Shown: one piece after another, positions 42,360 to 51,821 of the stretch
How positions within the stretch are numbered: position 1 is the stretch's first letter
Layout: each line of letters begins with the position of its first letter
Origin: Pedobacter sp. Leaf170
GTDB taxonomy: Bacteria; Bacteroidota; Bacteroidia; Sphingobacteriales; Sphingobacteriaceae
Assembly (NCBI RefSeq): GCF_920984665.1
Contig: NZ_CAKLBP010000002.1
Coordinates: forward strand, 62,001 to 126,000
Direction: 5' to 3'
Length of the DNA: 64,000 nucleotides
Notes under the pieces: generated by a model
Told to the model about the DNA's origin: nothing
What the model saw: the letters and a program-made list of their open reading frames with translations, nothing else
Database searches by the model: none
Translations under genes and position numbers: made by a program

Positions 42360-43076
42360 CTATATCTCACACCCATTTTCATCACAAATAGCGTCATCAT
42401 TTTTGTTTAACGAAGTTATTTGTGTTTTAGGCTGCGCCAATTTCCACTCTGTAAAACTTTGTGTTAAAGCATCAGAAAATGCTTGTACAGGTTGAGCACC
42501 TGAAACGCCAAACTTTCTATCCATTACAAAATATGGAACGCCGCGAATGCCCAAATTTTGGCTTTCATAAACATCATATCGAACGGCTTCGGCAAATTCA
42601 TTTCCGTTCAAAACCGCCTCAGCCTCTAGTCTATCTAGGCCAATTTCTTCTGCAATGTCAAGTAAAACCGATTGTTCACCTAAGTTTAAACCGTTCACAA
42701 AATGAGCTTCAAAAAGTTTTTCTTCAGCAAAATCCTGCAAATCGTGCTTGGCCGCCAAATGAATTATTCGGTGTGCATCAAAAGTATTGGCGGGAATATT
42801 TTTATCAAAATTTATAGTCAAGCCGGCATTTGTTGCCATATCAACAACCTGTTTGGTCATCTGCTTAGCCTGCTCAATTGGCATTTCCTTACTTCGCGAT
42901 AAATAATCGTAAATAGTTTCGTTGTTTATGTTATGATATTCCGGATTAAGCTGATAGCTTTTCCATTCAACCTCTATTTCATTTTTAAACGGCAGTTGCT
43001 CAATTGCCTGCTCAAAATGACGTTTACCGATATAGCAAAACGGACACATAACATCCGACCAGATTTCTACTTTCAT
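42360..43076 (-). CDS. FrnE-like DsbA family oxidoreductase
   Basis: A 238-residue thioredoxin-fold protein with the active site Cys11-Pro-Phe-Cys14 near the N-terminus and a helical insert. No signal peptide, so cytoplasmic. GIRGVPYFVMDRKFGVSGAQP carries the cis-Pro. The C-terminal CDENGC gives a Cys231-x4-Cys236 pair, a feature described for Deinococcus FrnE as a second redox motif. Likely a disulfide isomerase or oxidase in oxidative stress. Confidence 0.88.
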   Translation of the reverse strand: MKVEIWSDVMCPFCYIGKRHFEQAIEQLPFKNEIEVEWKSYQLNPEYHNINNETIYDYLSRSKEMPIEQAKQMTKQVVDMATNAGLTINFDKNIPANTFDAHRIIHLAAKHDLQDFAEEKLFEAHFVNGLNLGEQSVLLDIAEEIGLDRLEAEAVLNGNEFAEAVRYDVYESQNLGIRGVPYFVMDRKFGVSGAQPVQAFSDALTQSFTEWKLAQPKTQITSLNKNDDAICDENGCEI

Positions 43077-43199
43077 CTTGTAAAATTAGGAGATTCATTT
43101 TGAAGCTAAGTAAGCCAAAAGTAAAATCAATTTTATGCGCAAATGTGTTTGCCAATCTAAATTTTTAATTATTTTTATCGTTTAAACCAAACAAAAATT

Positions 43200-43845
43200 A
43201 TGAAGAAAACTATTTTAATGCTCTTAGCATTTGGCGCTAGCTTTGCGGCAAAAGCACAATTTGAAGGCTCAAAACAAATTTGAAAGCCCAAAACTTAAGG
43301 CAGAGAAAACAGCTCACAAAACTGTTGCGATTATCCCTTTTATTACCAAAATTTCTTACAAAAAACAGCCAAAAAGTTTCAGCGTAGAAGCCAATCGCGA
43401 TCAGGAAAGAACCATGTCGAAGTCTATTCAATCGAGTATGTATACTTTCTTATTGAGGAAATCATCGGATTATACCGTTGAATTTCAAGATCCTGACAAG
43501 ACAAATATTTTGCTTAAAAAAGCTGGCGTGCAAGATAAGTTAGATGAAATGACGAAAGACGAACTTGCTAAAATTTTAGGTGTTGATGCGATTTTAGGTG
43601 GAAACTTTGAGACAGAACAAACTAAATCTGAAGCCGGCGCTATTGCGTCTGCTGTTTTATTTGGAGGCTTTGGCGGTAAAACCGGAACTGGTACACTTAC
43701 CTTAACCTTAAATAGCGGTTCATCAGGTGATTTATTATGGAGATTTTTCAAAACGATGAACGATAGTATTACAACTTCAACGGATGATCTGGTTGAACAC
43801 ATGATGAGAAAAGTTTCAAGAAATTTTCCCTACTCAAAATCTTAA
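43200..43845 (+). pseudogene. Secreted protein gene interrupted by a one-base frameshift
   Basis: The ATG at 43200 starts a perfect signal peptide (MKKTILMLLAFGASFAAKAQ) and reads FEGSKQI before a stop at 43281. The +1 frame then carries on FESPKLKAEKTAHKTVAIIPF to 43845. Removing one A from the A4 run at 43271-43274 joins them into a 214-residue exported protein with normal composition. The mature part has a KTVAIIPF strand and LAKILGVDAILGGNFE, a pattern loosely like CsgG/LpoB-type envelope proteins, then a GGFGGKTGTGTLTLTL low-complexity stretch. Function unknown. Either a real lesion or a sequencing error. A bidirectional terminator follows. Confidence 0.75.
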
Positions 43846-43860
43846 TATTATCTAAAATTA

Positions 43861-43898
43861 ACAATAAAGCCACCTTAAAATTTAGGTGGCTTTATTGT
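43861..43898. terminator. Bidirectional terminator between convergent genes
   Basis: ACAATAAAGCCACCT pairs perfectly with AGGTGGCTTTATTGT around an 8-base loop; T-rich on either strand after the GC part. Confidence 0.85.
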
Positions 43899-43904
43899 TG
43901 GCTA

Positions 43905-46601
43905 TTATTTATACAGCTGATTAAAAATCAGTTTGAAAGTTCCGTGTGTTTGCGCTCTAAATGCAATCTCCGGGCCAAAAGCGAGTAGTTTTCCTTTACC
44001 AATTTTGGCTTCAAAAGCAGTAACACCATCTTGCAAATAGGCTTGCCCCCATGCCCAACCGCTACGTAATGGTGTAGCAGTGTTAAACCACATTAAAGGC
44101 TTAATTTTACCATTTACAATGGCATCGCCGGTTAATTTAAAAACCGGGCTATTGTCGAAATAAATATCAGCTTCTTTTTCCATACCCCAATTTGCAGATT
44201 GAGCATTATCAACCTCAACATTTAGTACACTTCCCGGCACATAATATTTTTCGTCTGGAAGTCTTTTTTCTGTTCCATTAACAATTTCTACCATCGCATT
44301 GCGAACCGGTAAGTTTAAATGATAAGCCAGATTGGTACTAGAACCAATTGTTATCACATTTCCACCTTCTTCTAAAAATTTTTTTATTTGTGGAACTGAT
44401 TTATCCGGAGTGATTCTTCCTGTTTGTTTCTTGTACTCATCCGGAATATTTTGAGCCGTTTGAGCACCAAAACCACCACCCCCACGTCCAGTAGATGCTG
44501 CGCTAGGTAAAGGAGGAATTGCGCCGCCTACAAATAAAATCACGTCATATTTAGATTTTAAGTTGCCTGCGTCAATATCCTGCGGATAAATAATTGTGGC
44601 GTTGTAATGGTATTGTTCCATCATCCAACGCACCCAACCAGATGCCATTGAGCCACCATAAGTATCCCAAATTGCAATTCTTCCGGGGTTAATTTTTACT
44701 TTATTAGCCGGAGCCGAAGCTGATTTAATTTTAACATTTGCTTTTTCAAGGATGCTCTTTGTATTTCCTGAAGCTGAAACATAAAAATCGCCATTTTCTG
44801 TTGAACGATAAACATCAGCCTTTGCTTTTAGTAAATCATTAACTGCAACGTAAGAATCGTTTTGTGCAGCACTTAACACATAACCAGAACCAGAGGGAAT
44901 TTTATTTTCTGGTTTTAACAACTGTCCGAAAGGAATTCGCTCAAACGGACCAGTAAAGTCGTTTAAAAACCTATCAAATTTAACATCCATCATATAAGCT
45001 AAGGTCCAACCAGCCGCATCATAAGGCGCTGTAGGTGCGGCACCTTCGTATTTAAAATCATTCGGGTGGTCTTGTGGCTCAAACATATCCAAAACATGCG
45101 GACGGAAAGCCTGATCTGTTTTTACAATATAACTGCCGGCAGGGTATTTCTTACCTTCAACCGTAAAGGATGTAGTTGCTTTTTGAACTAAAATACCGGT
45201 TCTGATTAATGCATTCAAAAACTTAATTGCTGAGTTAAAATCAGGCTGATCTGCTGATAAAATATAACCTCTTGGGTCGCGGTTTGCAGGCGCAGTCATC
45301 ACAGTATCAAAGGCTTTTATACTTATCGTTCTTCTGCCGAATTCACCAACGGTAGCGGTTTGAGATTTAGCCGCAGCATTTATTGCGTCAATTTTCTTCG
45401 GAGAGAAAGCCCAATAATCCTTTTTGCCTCTATCGATTGAGTTTCTACCCATTTTGTAAATGTTAAATAGCAACTCATCGCGGTAGCGTTGTGCGTAGCC
45501 TAAAACTGCATAATTTAAAGAAACAGAATAATCTATTGAATTTTTAAAGAACCATTTCCTAGGCGTTATTGGATTTGGCGAATCTCCGTTTGGTAATAAC
45601 CTGGAAGGAACCAAAGGAATTTCTGAAGGTGTGGGGCTACCAACAATTTCTGTTAATAAGCCAATCATATTATGAAAATACGTAGTGGTACGCAAGCCTC
45701 CGTTATACCAGGTAGAAAAAACAGAGCCACCTCTTTGAGTATAGCCAGGTTTGCCTTCAACATTCATGCGGTTGTGCATGGCTGCACCAACAGCATCTAA
45801 ACTTGTCAAAATTGTGGCGTCAAAAACGTAATTAAATGGGTCGCGGTATGGCGGTCCGGCCACTATAGTTCCCGCAGGACCAGCCTGGTGATGGTTATAC
45901 ATAATTTGAGGTATCCACTCTACAAAAAGCTGGCGTCCCATATTTTGCGTTTCCTTCAAATTAAGCATGAAAAAATCTCGGTTGTTATCATGTCCGGCAT
46001 ATTTCTCGTACAATCTTGGTAAGCCAGAAGTTGTTCGTTTCTTCGGATCTTTTTCACGCATATACCAATCGCCCACAAGTTCCTGCCCATCCGGGTTGGC
46101 ATGTGTAAAAAGGATAATCACATTATCCAAAATTCTCATGGTTTCAGCATCAGTTTTAGAAGCAAATTCATAAGCCGTTTGAATAAGCTGATGTGCACCA
46201 ACCACCTCTGTTGCATGCAAACCTCCATCAATCCACACTACAGCTTTACCTTCTTGTGCAAGCGCTTTTGCTTGTTCGGTGGTTATTTCTGCATGTGCCA
46301 ATTCCTGCGAAATTTCCTTATATCTTTCTAATTTTTTTAAATTTTCTGGCGAGCTTACCACAAGCATATATTGGCTTCTGCCTTCTTCGGTTTTACCGAT
46401 ATCTACAAGCTTAACCCTTTTAGATGTTTCAGCGAGTTTTTTGAAATAAGCTTCTGTTTGAGTGTAGTTTGCAAGCTGGTAATCATCGCCGATATCGAAT
46501 CCGAAATGGCTTTTAGGGCTTGGCACTTCTTGAGCAACAACCACAGTGCTACTCAAAATTAAAAAGGCAAAGCACAGCTTCTTAAAGTAGTTTTTAATCA
46601 T
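43905..46601 (-). CDS. M14 family zinc carboxypeptidase, secreted
   Basis: An 898-residue exported protein (signal ending VVVAQ). The M14 domain fills about 40-370: zinc ligands His129 and Glu132 in GGLHATEVVGAHQ and probably His204 in GHDNNRDFF. The large remainder (about 480-898) includes a region resembling a glutamine amidotransferase-like fold (VILFVGGAIPPLPS, FLEEGGNVITIGSS). This architecture is common in Bacteroidota M14 peptidases. Likely digests peptides in the periplasm or outside. Possible -7 box TATATTTG at 46630-46637 on the minus strand. Confidence 0.88.
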   Translation of the reverse strand: MIKNYFKKLCFAFLILSSTVVVAQEVPSPKSHFGFDIGDDYQLANYTQTEAYFKKLAETSKRVKLVDIGKTEEGRSQYMLVVSSPENLKKLERYKEISQELAHAEITTEQAKALAQEGKAVVWIDGGLHATEVVGAHQLIQTAYEFASKTDAETMRILDNVIILFTHANPDGQELVGDWYMREKDPKKRTTSGLPRLYEKYAGHDNNRDFFMLNLKETQNMGRQLFVEWIPQIMYNHHQAGPAGTIVAGPPYRDPFNYVFDATILTSLDAVGAAMHNRMNVEGKPGYTQRGGSVFSTWYNGGLRTTTYFHNMIGLLTEIVGSPTPSEIPLVPSRLLPNGDSPNPITPRKWFFKNSIDYSVSLNYAVLGYAQRYRDELLFNIYKMGRNSIDRGKKDYWAFSPKKIDAINAAAKSQTATVGEFGRRTISIKAFDTVMTAPANRDPRGYILSADQPDFNSAIKFLNALIRTGILVQKATTSFTVEGKKYPAGSYIVKTDQAFRPHVLDMFEPQDHPNDFKYEGAAPTAPYDAAGWTLAYMMDVKFDRFLNDFTGPFERIPFGQLLKPENKIPSGSGYVLSAAQNDSYVAVNDLLKAKADVYRSTENGDFYVSASGNTKSILEKANVKIKSASAPANKVKINPGRIAIWDTYGGSMASGWVRWMMEQYHYNATIIYPQDIDAGNLKSKYDVILFVGGAIPPLPSAASTGRGGGGFGAQTAQNIPDEYKKQTGRITPDKSVPQIKKFLEEGGNVITIGSSTNLAYHLNLPVRNAMVEIVNGTEKRLPDEKYYVPGSVLNVEVDNAQSANWGMEKEADIYFDNSPVFKLTGDAIVNGKIKPLMWFNTATPLRSGWAWGQAYLQDGVTAFEAKIGKGKLLAFGPEIAFRAQTHGTFKLIFNQLYK

Positions 46602-46629
46602 AGTTTGGGAAAGTTTGGTTGGTTGGAAT

Positions 46630-46637
46630 CAAATATA
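46630..46637 (-). promoter_or_regulatory. Possible -7 element before the M14 peptidase gene
   Basis: TATATTTG on the minus strand matches TAnnTTTG, 28 bases before the ATG at 46601. No clear TTG at the -33 distance. Confidence 0.35.
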
Positions 46638-46746
46638 ATGAGAAAAGCCGCTTTAAATTCTCTGCTGTAAATTTGTTACTTAAATAAGCGCTTACGGTTT
46701 TTTTTGCAGGAATAAAATTTGAAGCATTCTTATGCTAAATTGCATA

Positions 46747-47418
46747 ATGGAAAATGAAGTTTCGGAAGAACATTTGAAAGAAATTGCCCGCCAATTGAGC
46801 TGCCCCGATGGTGAATATGGCATAAAAACCGGCGAAATGATGAACAATAGCAATATTGGTATGACTCGTAGTGCAATAGATGCTTTAAAGCTTAAGCCGA
46901 ATGATGTAATCTTAGAAATTGGACATGGAAATGCAGCTCATGTTGCCAACATTTTAGATAGTGCCGAAAACTTAACTTATTACGGGGTCGATATTTCTAA
47001 AACCATCATCGCAGAGGCGGAGAAAATTAATGCCGAATTTATTAAAGAAAAGCTGGCTTCTTTTACCTTAACAGATGGCAAAACTATACCATTTGAGGAT
47101 AATAAGTTTGATAAATTATTTACGGTGAATACGATTTATTTCTGGCAAAATCCTTTTCAATATCTTCAGGAAATTAGACGGATTTTAAAGCCAAATGGCT
47201 TATTAATTATTGCCTTTGCAGATAAAACCTTTATGGAAACCTTGCCTTTTACAAAATTTGGTTTCAATCTTTATGATGAATTAAAAGCATTTGAGATTTT
47301 AAGTAATGCTGGCTTTGAGATTTTAAAATCGGAGCATAAAAACGAAGCCATTGAAAACAGCAAAGGCTTTATGGTTAACCGCGATTATTATGTGCTTAGC
47401 GCTATATGCCATAAATAG
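46747..47418 (+). CDS. Class I SAM-dependent methyltransferase
   Basis: A 223-residue (228 if the ATG at 46732 is used) cytoplasmic enzyme with the Methyltransf_11 fold. Motif I is ILEIGHGNAAHVANIL, in which the usual GxGxG is GHGNA; motif II DKLFTVNTIYFW and motif III LKPNGLLIIAF follow. Substrate unknown. The opening MENEVSEEHLKEIARQLSCPDG favours the second ATG. Confidence 0.8.
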   Translation: MENEVSEEHLKEIARQLSCPDGEYGIKTGEMMNNSNIGMTRSAIDALKLKPNDVILEIGHGNAAHVANILDSAENLTYYGVDISKTIIAEAEKINAEFIKEKLASFTLTDGKTIPFEDNKFDKLFTVNTIYFWQNPFQYLQEIRRILKPNGLLIIAFADKTFMETLPFTKFGFNLYDELKAFEILSNAGFEILKSEHKNEAIENSKGFMVNRDYYVLSAICHK

Positions 47419-47439
47419 CAGCACAGCATTTTGTTAAAT

Positions 47440-47466
47440 AAACCGGATTGCAGCGGAAATCCTTTT
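47440..47466. repeat. Family C repeat in a gene-free gap
   Basis: AAACCGGATTGCAGCGGAAA matches the family C pattern with one change. The whole gap 47419-47679 between two convergent genes has no gene; 47511-47545 contains CAGCATGACAGAAGC, a worn family B-like piece. Confidence 0.5.
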
Positions 47467-47679
47467 AAAGTTGCAGTTACGATGAATCGCTGTCATCGGC
47501 AACCTATGAAACAGATGCTTCGTACCTCAGCATGACAGAAGCTTAAAAGATTGTAGCAAAAAGCCGGACTGAAGGAAGTTCTAATGTGCTTCAGGGCCTT
47601 TTCAAAGAGAATATTTTGTCTTGCAAAACTTAAGAAGTCTATACACCATAGCAACAGACTTCGTACGTTTCTCCAAACG

Positions 47680-48489
47680 CTAATACAAAATCAGGTATAA
47701 ATAGGCGTAAACAACCGGCGCTGCAAGGAGTAAACCATCAAACCTATCTAACAAGCCGCCATGGCCAGGAAGCAAACCGCCGCTATCTTTGGTGTCCAAA
47801 CTACGTTTCAACATAGATTCTACTAAATCGCCCAGGGTGCCGAAACTCGCTATTAAAATTGCCATACCAACCCAAATTACAGGGCTGTGTTCTAAAAAAA
47901 GAAATGACAAACCATAGGCCACTAATGCGCTGGTAAACATGCCACCAAAAAAGCCTTCCCAGCTTTTTTTTGGTGAATGGCGCTCAAATAACTTTCGTTT
48001 TCCGTACTTAACGCCAAACATATAGGCACCCGTATCGTTTGCCCAAAGCATTAATAGAAAAGCTAGCGGTAAATGGAAATTGTAAGCGTTCCAATCGCGA
48101 AGAAAACCTAAGGCATGAAAAAAGCAAAAAGGAATGGTTACATAAACAAAGCCCACAAAAGTGTAAGAGATATTAGCAAAGGGAATTTTGTTTTTCTTAT
48201 ATAATTCGGTAATAAAAACCGAGAATACGAGCGGAATACAAAGCAATAAATACTTAACATCGTAATCTAAATAATGCAATCCTGCTGCCATTAAAAAAAT
48301 TAATGCACCAGCAATTATTCCAATATTTCTATGCGGACGAATGCCAGAGTTTTTTATCAGCTTATAGAACTCGAATAAGGATAGTACGCTTAAAATCAGG
48401 TAGAAAATTGTAAAGGTATAGGAGCCAAGAAAGATGGATCCAAGCATTACAATTGTGAAGAAAAAAGCGGTTATGGCTCTGGTTTTCAT
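47680..48489 (-). CDS. cdsA: Phosphatidate cytidylyltransferase
   Basis: A 269-residue inner-membrane enzyme with about eight helices that makes CDP-diacylglycerol from phosphatidate and CTP. The catalytic end is clear: KRKLFERHSPKKSWEGFFGG and the signature KDSGGLLPGHGGLLDRFDGL. It provides the precursor for the phosphatidylserine that psd decarboxylates elsewhere in this window. DUF2007 and CPBP genes lie upstream on the same strand. Confidence 0.95.
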   Translation of the reverse strand: MKTRAITAFFFTIVMLGSIFLGSYTFTIFYLILSVLSLFEFYKLIKNSGIRPHRNIGIIAGALIFLMAAGLHYLDYDVKYLLLCIPLVFSVFITELYKKNKIPFANISYTFVGFVYVTIPFCFFHALGFLRDWNAYNFHLPLAFLLMLWANDTGAYMFGVKYGKRKLFERHSPKKSWEGFFGGMFTSALVAYGLSFLFLEHSPVIWVGMAILIASFGTLGDLVESMLKRSLDTKDSGGLLPGHGGLLDRFDGLLLAAPVVYAYLYLILY

Positions 48490-48537
48490 GATTTAGAATA
48501 GAAAACTGTAGATGGATAATAATAGATTGGCAAAGCG

Positions 48538-48744
48538 CTAATCAATTTCGTTTTTAACAATATACTCAATGGCTTTATCGAAATCGGCTTTATTTACCAG
48601 CACATTAATTTCGCCAATATTGTAAGCAGAAAGCTGCTTGTTCATGATTACGGCCGGAATATCTTCCTCAATTAATCCTTGCTTTAAAACTTCTGCGGCA
48701 AATGCATCGCTTGTTGTATATACTTTAACCCAATTTTCGCTCAC
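48538..48744 (-). CDS. DUF2007 putative signal-transducing protein
   Basis: A 68-residue protein with the DUF2007 fold (WVKVYTTSDAFAAEVLKQGLIEEDIPAVIMNKQ). PII-like in structure; role unknown. Its start overlaps the 3' end of the CPBP protease gene by 20 bases, so co-translation is likely. Confidence 0.85.
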   Translation of the reverse strand: MSENWVKVYTTSDAFAAEVLKQGLIEEDIPAVIMNKQLSAYNIGEINVLVNKADFDKAIEYIVKNEID

Positions 48745-49651
48745 GTTGTGCTGTATCTTTAAAAAATTTAAACAAAGCTATGGTAATTATTGCACTAATT
48801 AAATAGCCGTACCAAGGAAAACCCAAAGGCTCATCGGCTTTATTTAATGGGATGTTGTTTTTTTGCAGATACAATGAAACGCAAACGGCGTAGGCATTAT
48901 TTAGGAAATGGGCTAACATGGCGTACCAAATGCTTCCGCTGTAATAGTACAAGTAGCCAAAACCCGCTCCCAATAGCATTCTGGGCACAAAACCGTAAAA
49001 CTGCATGTGTATGGCACTGAAAATGATGGCTGAAATCCAAATTGCGGCATGATGATTTCCAAACATTTTATCAATTGAGCGTTGCACACCACCACGAAAC
49101 ATTAATTCTTCTCCAATTGCAGGTAATACCGCAATCATAACCAGGTTAACTATAAAATCCCAGTTATTTCTAACCGTTAAAAGCTGAATGGTCATTTTCA
49201 TTGCGGCCGCTTCGCTTTCTTTCATCCAATCTTCTACCCATTTTAAGCTTTTTGGAAAGCTCATTTTTTGATTCCATATTGCCGTCCATTCCATTAAAGG
49301 CATAGAGAAAATCATAATCACTAAAACCAATATCAACAATATGAATGTAGGCTTTTTAAACCCATAAAAGGCCGTTGTTTTTGTTCCGTTTGTTAATGCA
49401 AGCGCTATTGGCGGTAAAATGAACATGCCTATTGAAGTGGCAATCTGAAGTATTTTTAAGGCATCAATGTATTTCGGATTGCCAGAAGTAATTAGTGCAA
49501 AATCTTTAATTATAGCTGAACCATAAATACCAAAAAGAATAATAAAAGATATAATTGTGAATACTACGGCTCCGATTATTGCGTAAAATAAAAGTAAAAG
49601 TAATTGCAGGAAAGGGTTGATTTCTTCCTTGTTAGGTGTTACAACATTCAT
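48725..49651 (-). CDS. CPBP family intramembrane metalloprotease
   Basis: A 308-residue inner-membrane protein with about eight helices. The CPBP (Abi) motifs are EELMFRGGVQRSID (EExxxR), FSAIHMQFYG and AHFLNNAYAV, the last two giving the histidines of the active site. These relatives of Rce1 cut within the membrane; the target is unknown. The start at 49651 (MNVVTPNKEE) is chosen because any longer frame would run into the dus gene on the other strand. 43 bases from the divergent dus. Confidence 0.88.
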   Translation of the reverse strand: MNVVTPNKEEINPFLQLLLLLFYAIIGAVVFTIISFIILFGIYGSAIIKDFALITSGNPKYIDALKILQIATSIGMFILPPIALALTNGTKTTAFYGFKKPTFILLILVLVIMIFSMPLMEWTAIWNQKMSFPKSLKWVEDWMKESEAAAMKMTIQLLTVRNNWDFIVNLVMIAVLPAIGEELMFRGGVQRSIDKMFGNHHAAIWISAIIFSAIHMQFYGFVPRMLLGAGFGYLYYYSGSIWYAMLAHFLNNAYAVCVSLYLQKNNIPLNKADEPLGFPWYGYLISAIITIALFKFFKDTAQRERKLG

Positions 49652-49657
49652 TATTTG

Positions 49658-49665
49658 TACCTTTG
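49658..49665 (+). promoter_or_regulatory. -7 promoter element of dus
   Basis: TACCTTTG fits TAnnTTTG and lies 30 bases before the dus ATG. A TTG at 49629-49631 is 26 bases upstream, somewhat far for a -33 box. It lies just ahead of the divergent CPBP start. Confidence 0.5.
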
Positions 49666-49694
49666 TATGTTTTATTAATCGTTGAAGATAGAAA

Positions 49695-50702
49695 ATGTCT
49701 GTTAAGATAGGAAATATAGATTTAGGTGAATTCCCGTTATTGCTTGCACCAATGGAGGATGTTAGCGACCCGCCGTTTCGTTTTGTTTGTAAACAGAATG
49801 GTGCAGATTTAATGTACACCGAGTTTATTTCTTCTGAAGGATTGATAAGAGATGCAGCCAAAAGTATTCAAAAGCTCGATATTTTTGAATACGAACGCCC
49901 AATTGGGATTCAGATTTTTGGAGGCGATATCGAACACATGCGAGAAGCATCTGAAATTGCTTCTGCAGCAAACCCGGATTTAGTTGACATTAACTACGGT
50001 TGCCCGGTTAAAAATGTGGTTTGCAAAGGTGCCGGTTCTAGCTTGCTTCGCGATATTGATAAAATGGTAAAAATGACCGAAGCCGTAGTTAAAGCTTCGC
50101 ATTTACCTGTTACGGTAAAAACCCGTTTAGGTTGGGATGATGATACCAAAAATGTTTATGAAGTTGCAGAGCGACTTCAGGATGTAGGCATTCAGGCTTT
50201 AACTATTCACGGCAGAACCAGAGCACAACTTTATAAAGGCGAAGCCGATTGGACTTTAATTAGAGATATTAAACGCAACCCTCGTATTCAAATTCCAATT
50301 TTTGGCAATGGCGATGTTGATAGCCCTGAGAAAGCAGCAAACTGGCGAATGGAGTATGAGGTTGATGGGATAATGATTGGCCGAGCAGCAATCGGTTACC
50401 CGTGGATTTTTCGTGAGGTTAAACATTTCTTTAAAACTGGCGAACATTTAGCTGGTCCAACTATAGAAGAACGCATAAACGTTTGCCGTACGCATTTAGA
50501 TAAATCTATTGAGTGGAAAGGCCCTAAAACCGGAATATTTGAAATGCGTCGTCATTATTCAAATTATTTTAAAGGTTTACCCGATTTTAAACCATACAGA
50601 ATGCGCCTGGTTTCTGAACCAGATATTGCAAACATTCACAGTATTTTAGACGAAGTGGCAGAAAAATTTGCCGACTACAATAGCGCCGGCGTAATGGCTT
50701 GA
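49695..50702 (+). CDS. dusB: tRNA-dihydrouridine synthase
   Basis: A 335-residue FMN enzyme that reduces uridines in the tRNA D-loop. Motifs: LAPMEDVSDPPFR, INYGCPVKNVVCKGAGSSLLRD (catalytic Cys in VVCKGAG), LTIHGRTRAQLYKG and GIMIGRAAIGYPWIF. The DusB subgroup is most likely from the overall layout. apaG follows in the same direction. Confidence 0.93.
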   Translation: MSVKIGNIDLGEFPLLLAPMEDVSDPPFRFVCKQNGADLMYTEFISSEGLIRDAAKSIQKLDIFEYERPIGIQIFGGDIEHMREASEIASAANPDLVDINYGCPVKNVVCKGAGSSLLRDIDKMVKMTEAVVKASHLPVTVKTRLGWDDDTKNVYEVAERLQDVGIQALTIHGRTRAQLYKGEADWTLIRDIKRNPRIQIPIFGNGDVDSPEKAANWRMEYEVDGIMIGRAAIGYPWIFREVKHFFKTGEHLAGPTIEERINVCRTHLDKSIEWKGPKTGIFEMRRHYSNYFKGLPDFKPYRMRLVSEPDIANIHSILDEVAEKFADYNSAGVMA

Positions 50703-50737
50703 TTTTTGAATGGCATTTCTATATTCGTTACAATACC

Positions 50738-51124
50738 ATGGTTACAGCAATTACAGATGGCGTTCAAGTTTCAGTAGAAACTATCTATCAACCAGAATAT
50801 TCCAATCCGGCTAATGAACATTTTATGTTCGCCTACCGCATAGAAATTTCTAATCTTTCTGAATATCCTGTTCAGCTGATGCGTCGCCAATGGTTTATTT
50901 TCGATTCAAATAGCAGTCGCCGCGAAGTTGAAGGCGAAGGCGTGGTTGGCTTACAACCTATTATTCAGCCTGGAGAAAGCCATGTTTACGTATCTGGCTG
51001 CAATTTAAAAACCGATATGGGTAGCATGCAGGGCACATATTTAATGAACCGCCTGGTTGATGATGCTGAGTTTGAAGTAGAAATTCCCGAGTTTCAGTTG
51101 ATTGCGCCTTATAGATTAAACTAA
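50738..51124 (+). CDS. apaG: ApaG protein (Co2+/Mg2+ efflux-associated)
   Basis: A 128-residue immunoglobulin-like protein with the ApaG motif MRRQWFIFDSNSSRREVEGEGVVGLQPIIQPGESHVYVSGC. Genetically linked to metal efflux and Ap4A in enterobacteria, but the biochemical role is unsettled. The ATG at 50738 gives the standard length; an earlier frame start overlaps the end of dus. Confidence 0.92.
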   Translation: MVTAITDGVQVSVETIYQPEYSNPANEHFMFAYRIEISNLSEYPVQLMRRQWFIFDSNSSRREVEGEGVVGLQPIIQPGESHVYVSGCNLKTDMGSMQGTYLMNRLVDDAEFEVEIPEFQLIAPYRLN

Positions 51125-51821
51125 GTTTTTTATTTTTTGTAAACGATTGTGAGAAGGTTTTGGCGGCCGAAAGCCCCGCTATCGCTTATAGTCCTCACTC
51201 GTACCTCGCTCCGGGCTATTTAGCTCTATCGGGTTTAGAGCGGAAAGCTGTTGCTACAAAGAAAAAACCTTAATCTTCATAAATTACCACAATCCTTAAT
51301 ATTTTACCTAAAGCTAAGTAGTAGTCAGTCTGAGCCTGTCGAAGACCTTTTTACCGGCATAAAAACAATCATTTTCCTTCGACAAGCTCAGGATGACAAA
51401 CCCTTTTGAAAGTTCGCATAAGTAATAACATTTGCCCCGACATAAACGAAAATACTTTTGGCTCTTCAACCTTAAGAGGTTTCCCCTCACAATGTTCATT
51501 AAACTTCGTAAGTTACCAGAATGCGCTTTCTAAGCCAAAAGATTGCTGCCTGCGGAAGGTAGGTAGTATTGGCGGGACTGGAATAACCGAAGCACCACAG
51601 ATTTTGCGCTTCAAAAAGTTTAATTTCTAACTACCTGTTTGGCAAAAACCACCCGCAACCTCCCGAATAATCGAGATTACACGCTCCATGAAAAAAGGAG
51701 GAAGTTTCCCAAAAAAATTTAAAGAATGCGGATGCGTTGAACAAACCTTATTTAATGCAAAAGCGGCCGAAAAATTAATTCCGAACCGCTTTATCAATCT
51801 TCATAAGTAGATGAAAATATC
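51125..51821. other. Repeat-rich gap without a supported gene
   Basis: Nearly 700 bases. From 51206 to 51250 the minus strand holds a family C element (CTCTAAACCCGATAGAGC). From 51325 to 51398 two family B elements face each other (CAGTCTGAGCCTGTCGAAG and CTTCGACAAGCTCAGGATG) and could pair into a large hairpin. Near 51548-51562 there is GCCTGCGGAAGGTAGG. Short frames on both strands are not supported as genes. Confidence 0.65.
51325..51398. repeat. Inverted pair of family B elements
   Basis: Left arm TCAGTCTGAGCCTGTCGAAG (51325-51344) and right arm CTTCGACAAGCTCAGGATGA (51378-51397) are near-inverse copies separated by 33 bases. Confidence 0.7.

Noticed and set aside
43231..43290. Start of the 43.2 kb gene at the TTG at 43231
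   Set aside because: This would give MALALRQKHNLK, an out-of-frame reading of the signal peptide region; the ATG at 43200 gives a real signal peptide.
49652..49861. Longer N-terminus for the CPBP protease
   Set aside because: It would run through the start of dus on the other strand; the family-like start is MNVVTP at 49651.
51314..51630. Short frames in the apaG-peptidase gap
   Set aside because: They span the inverted family B pair and GC-rich repeat pieces.
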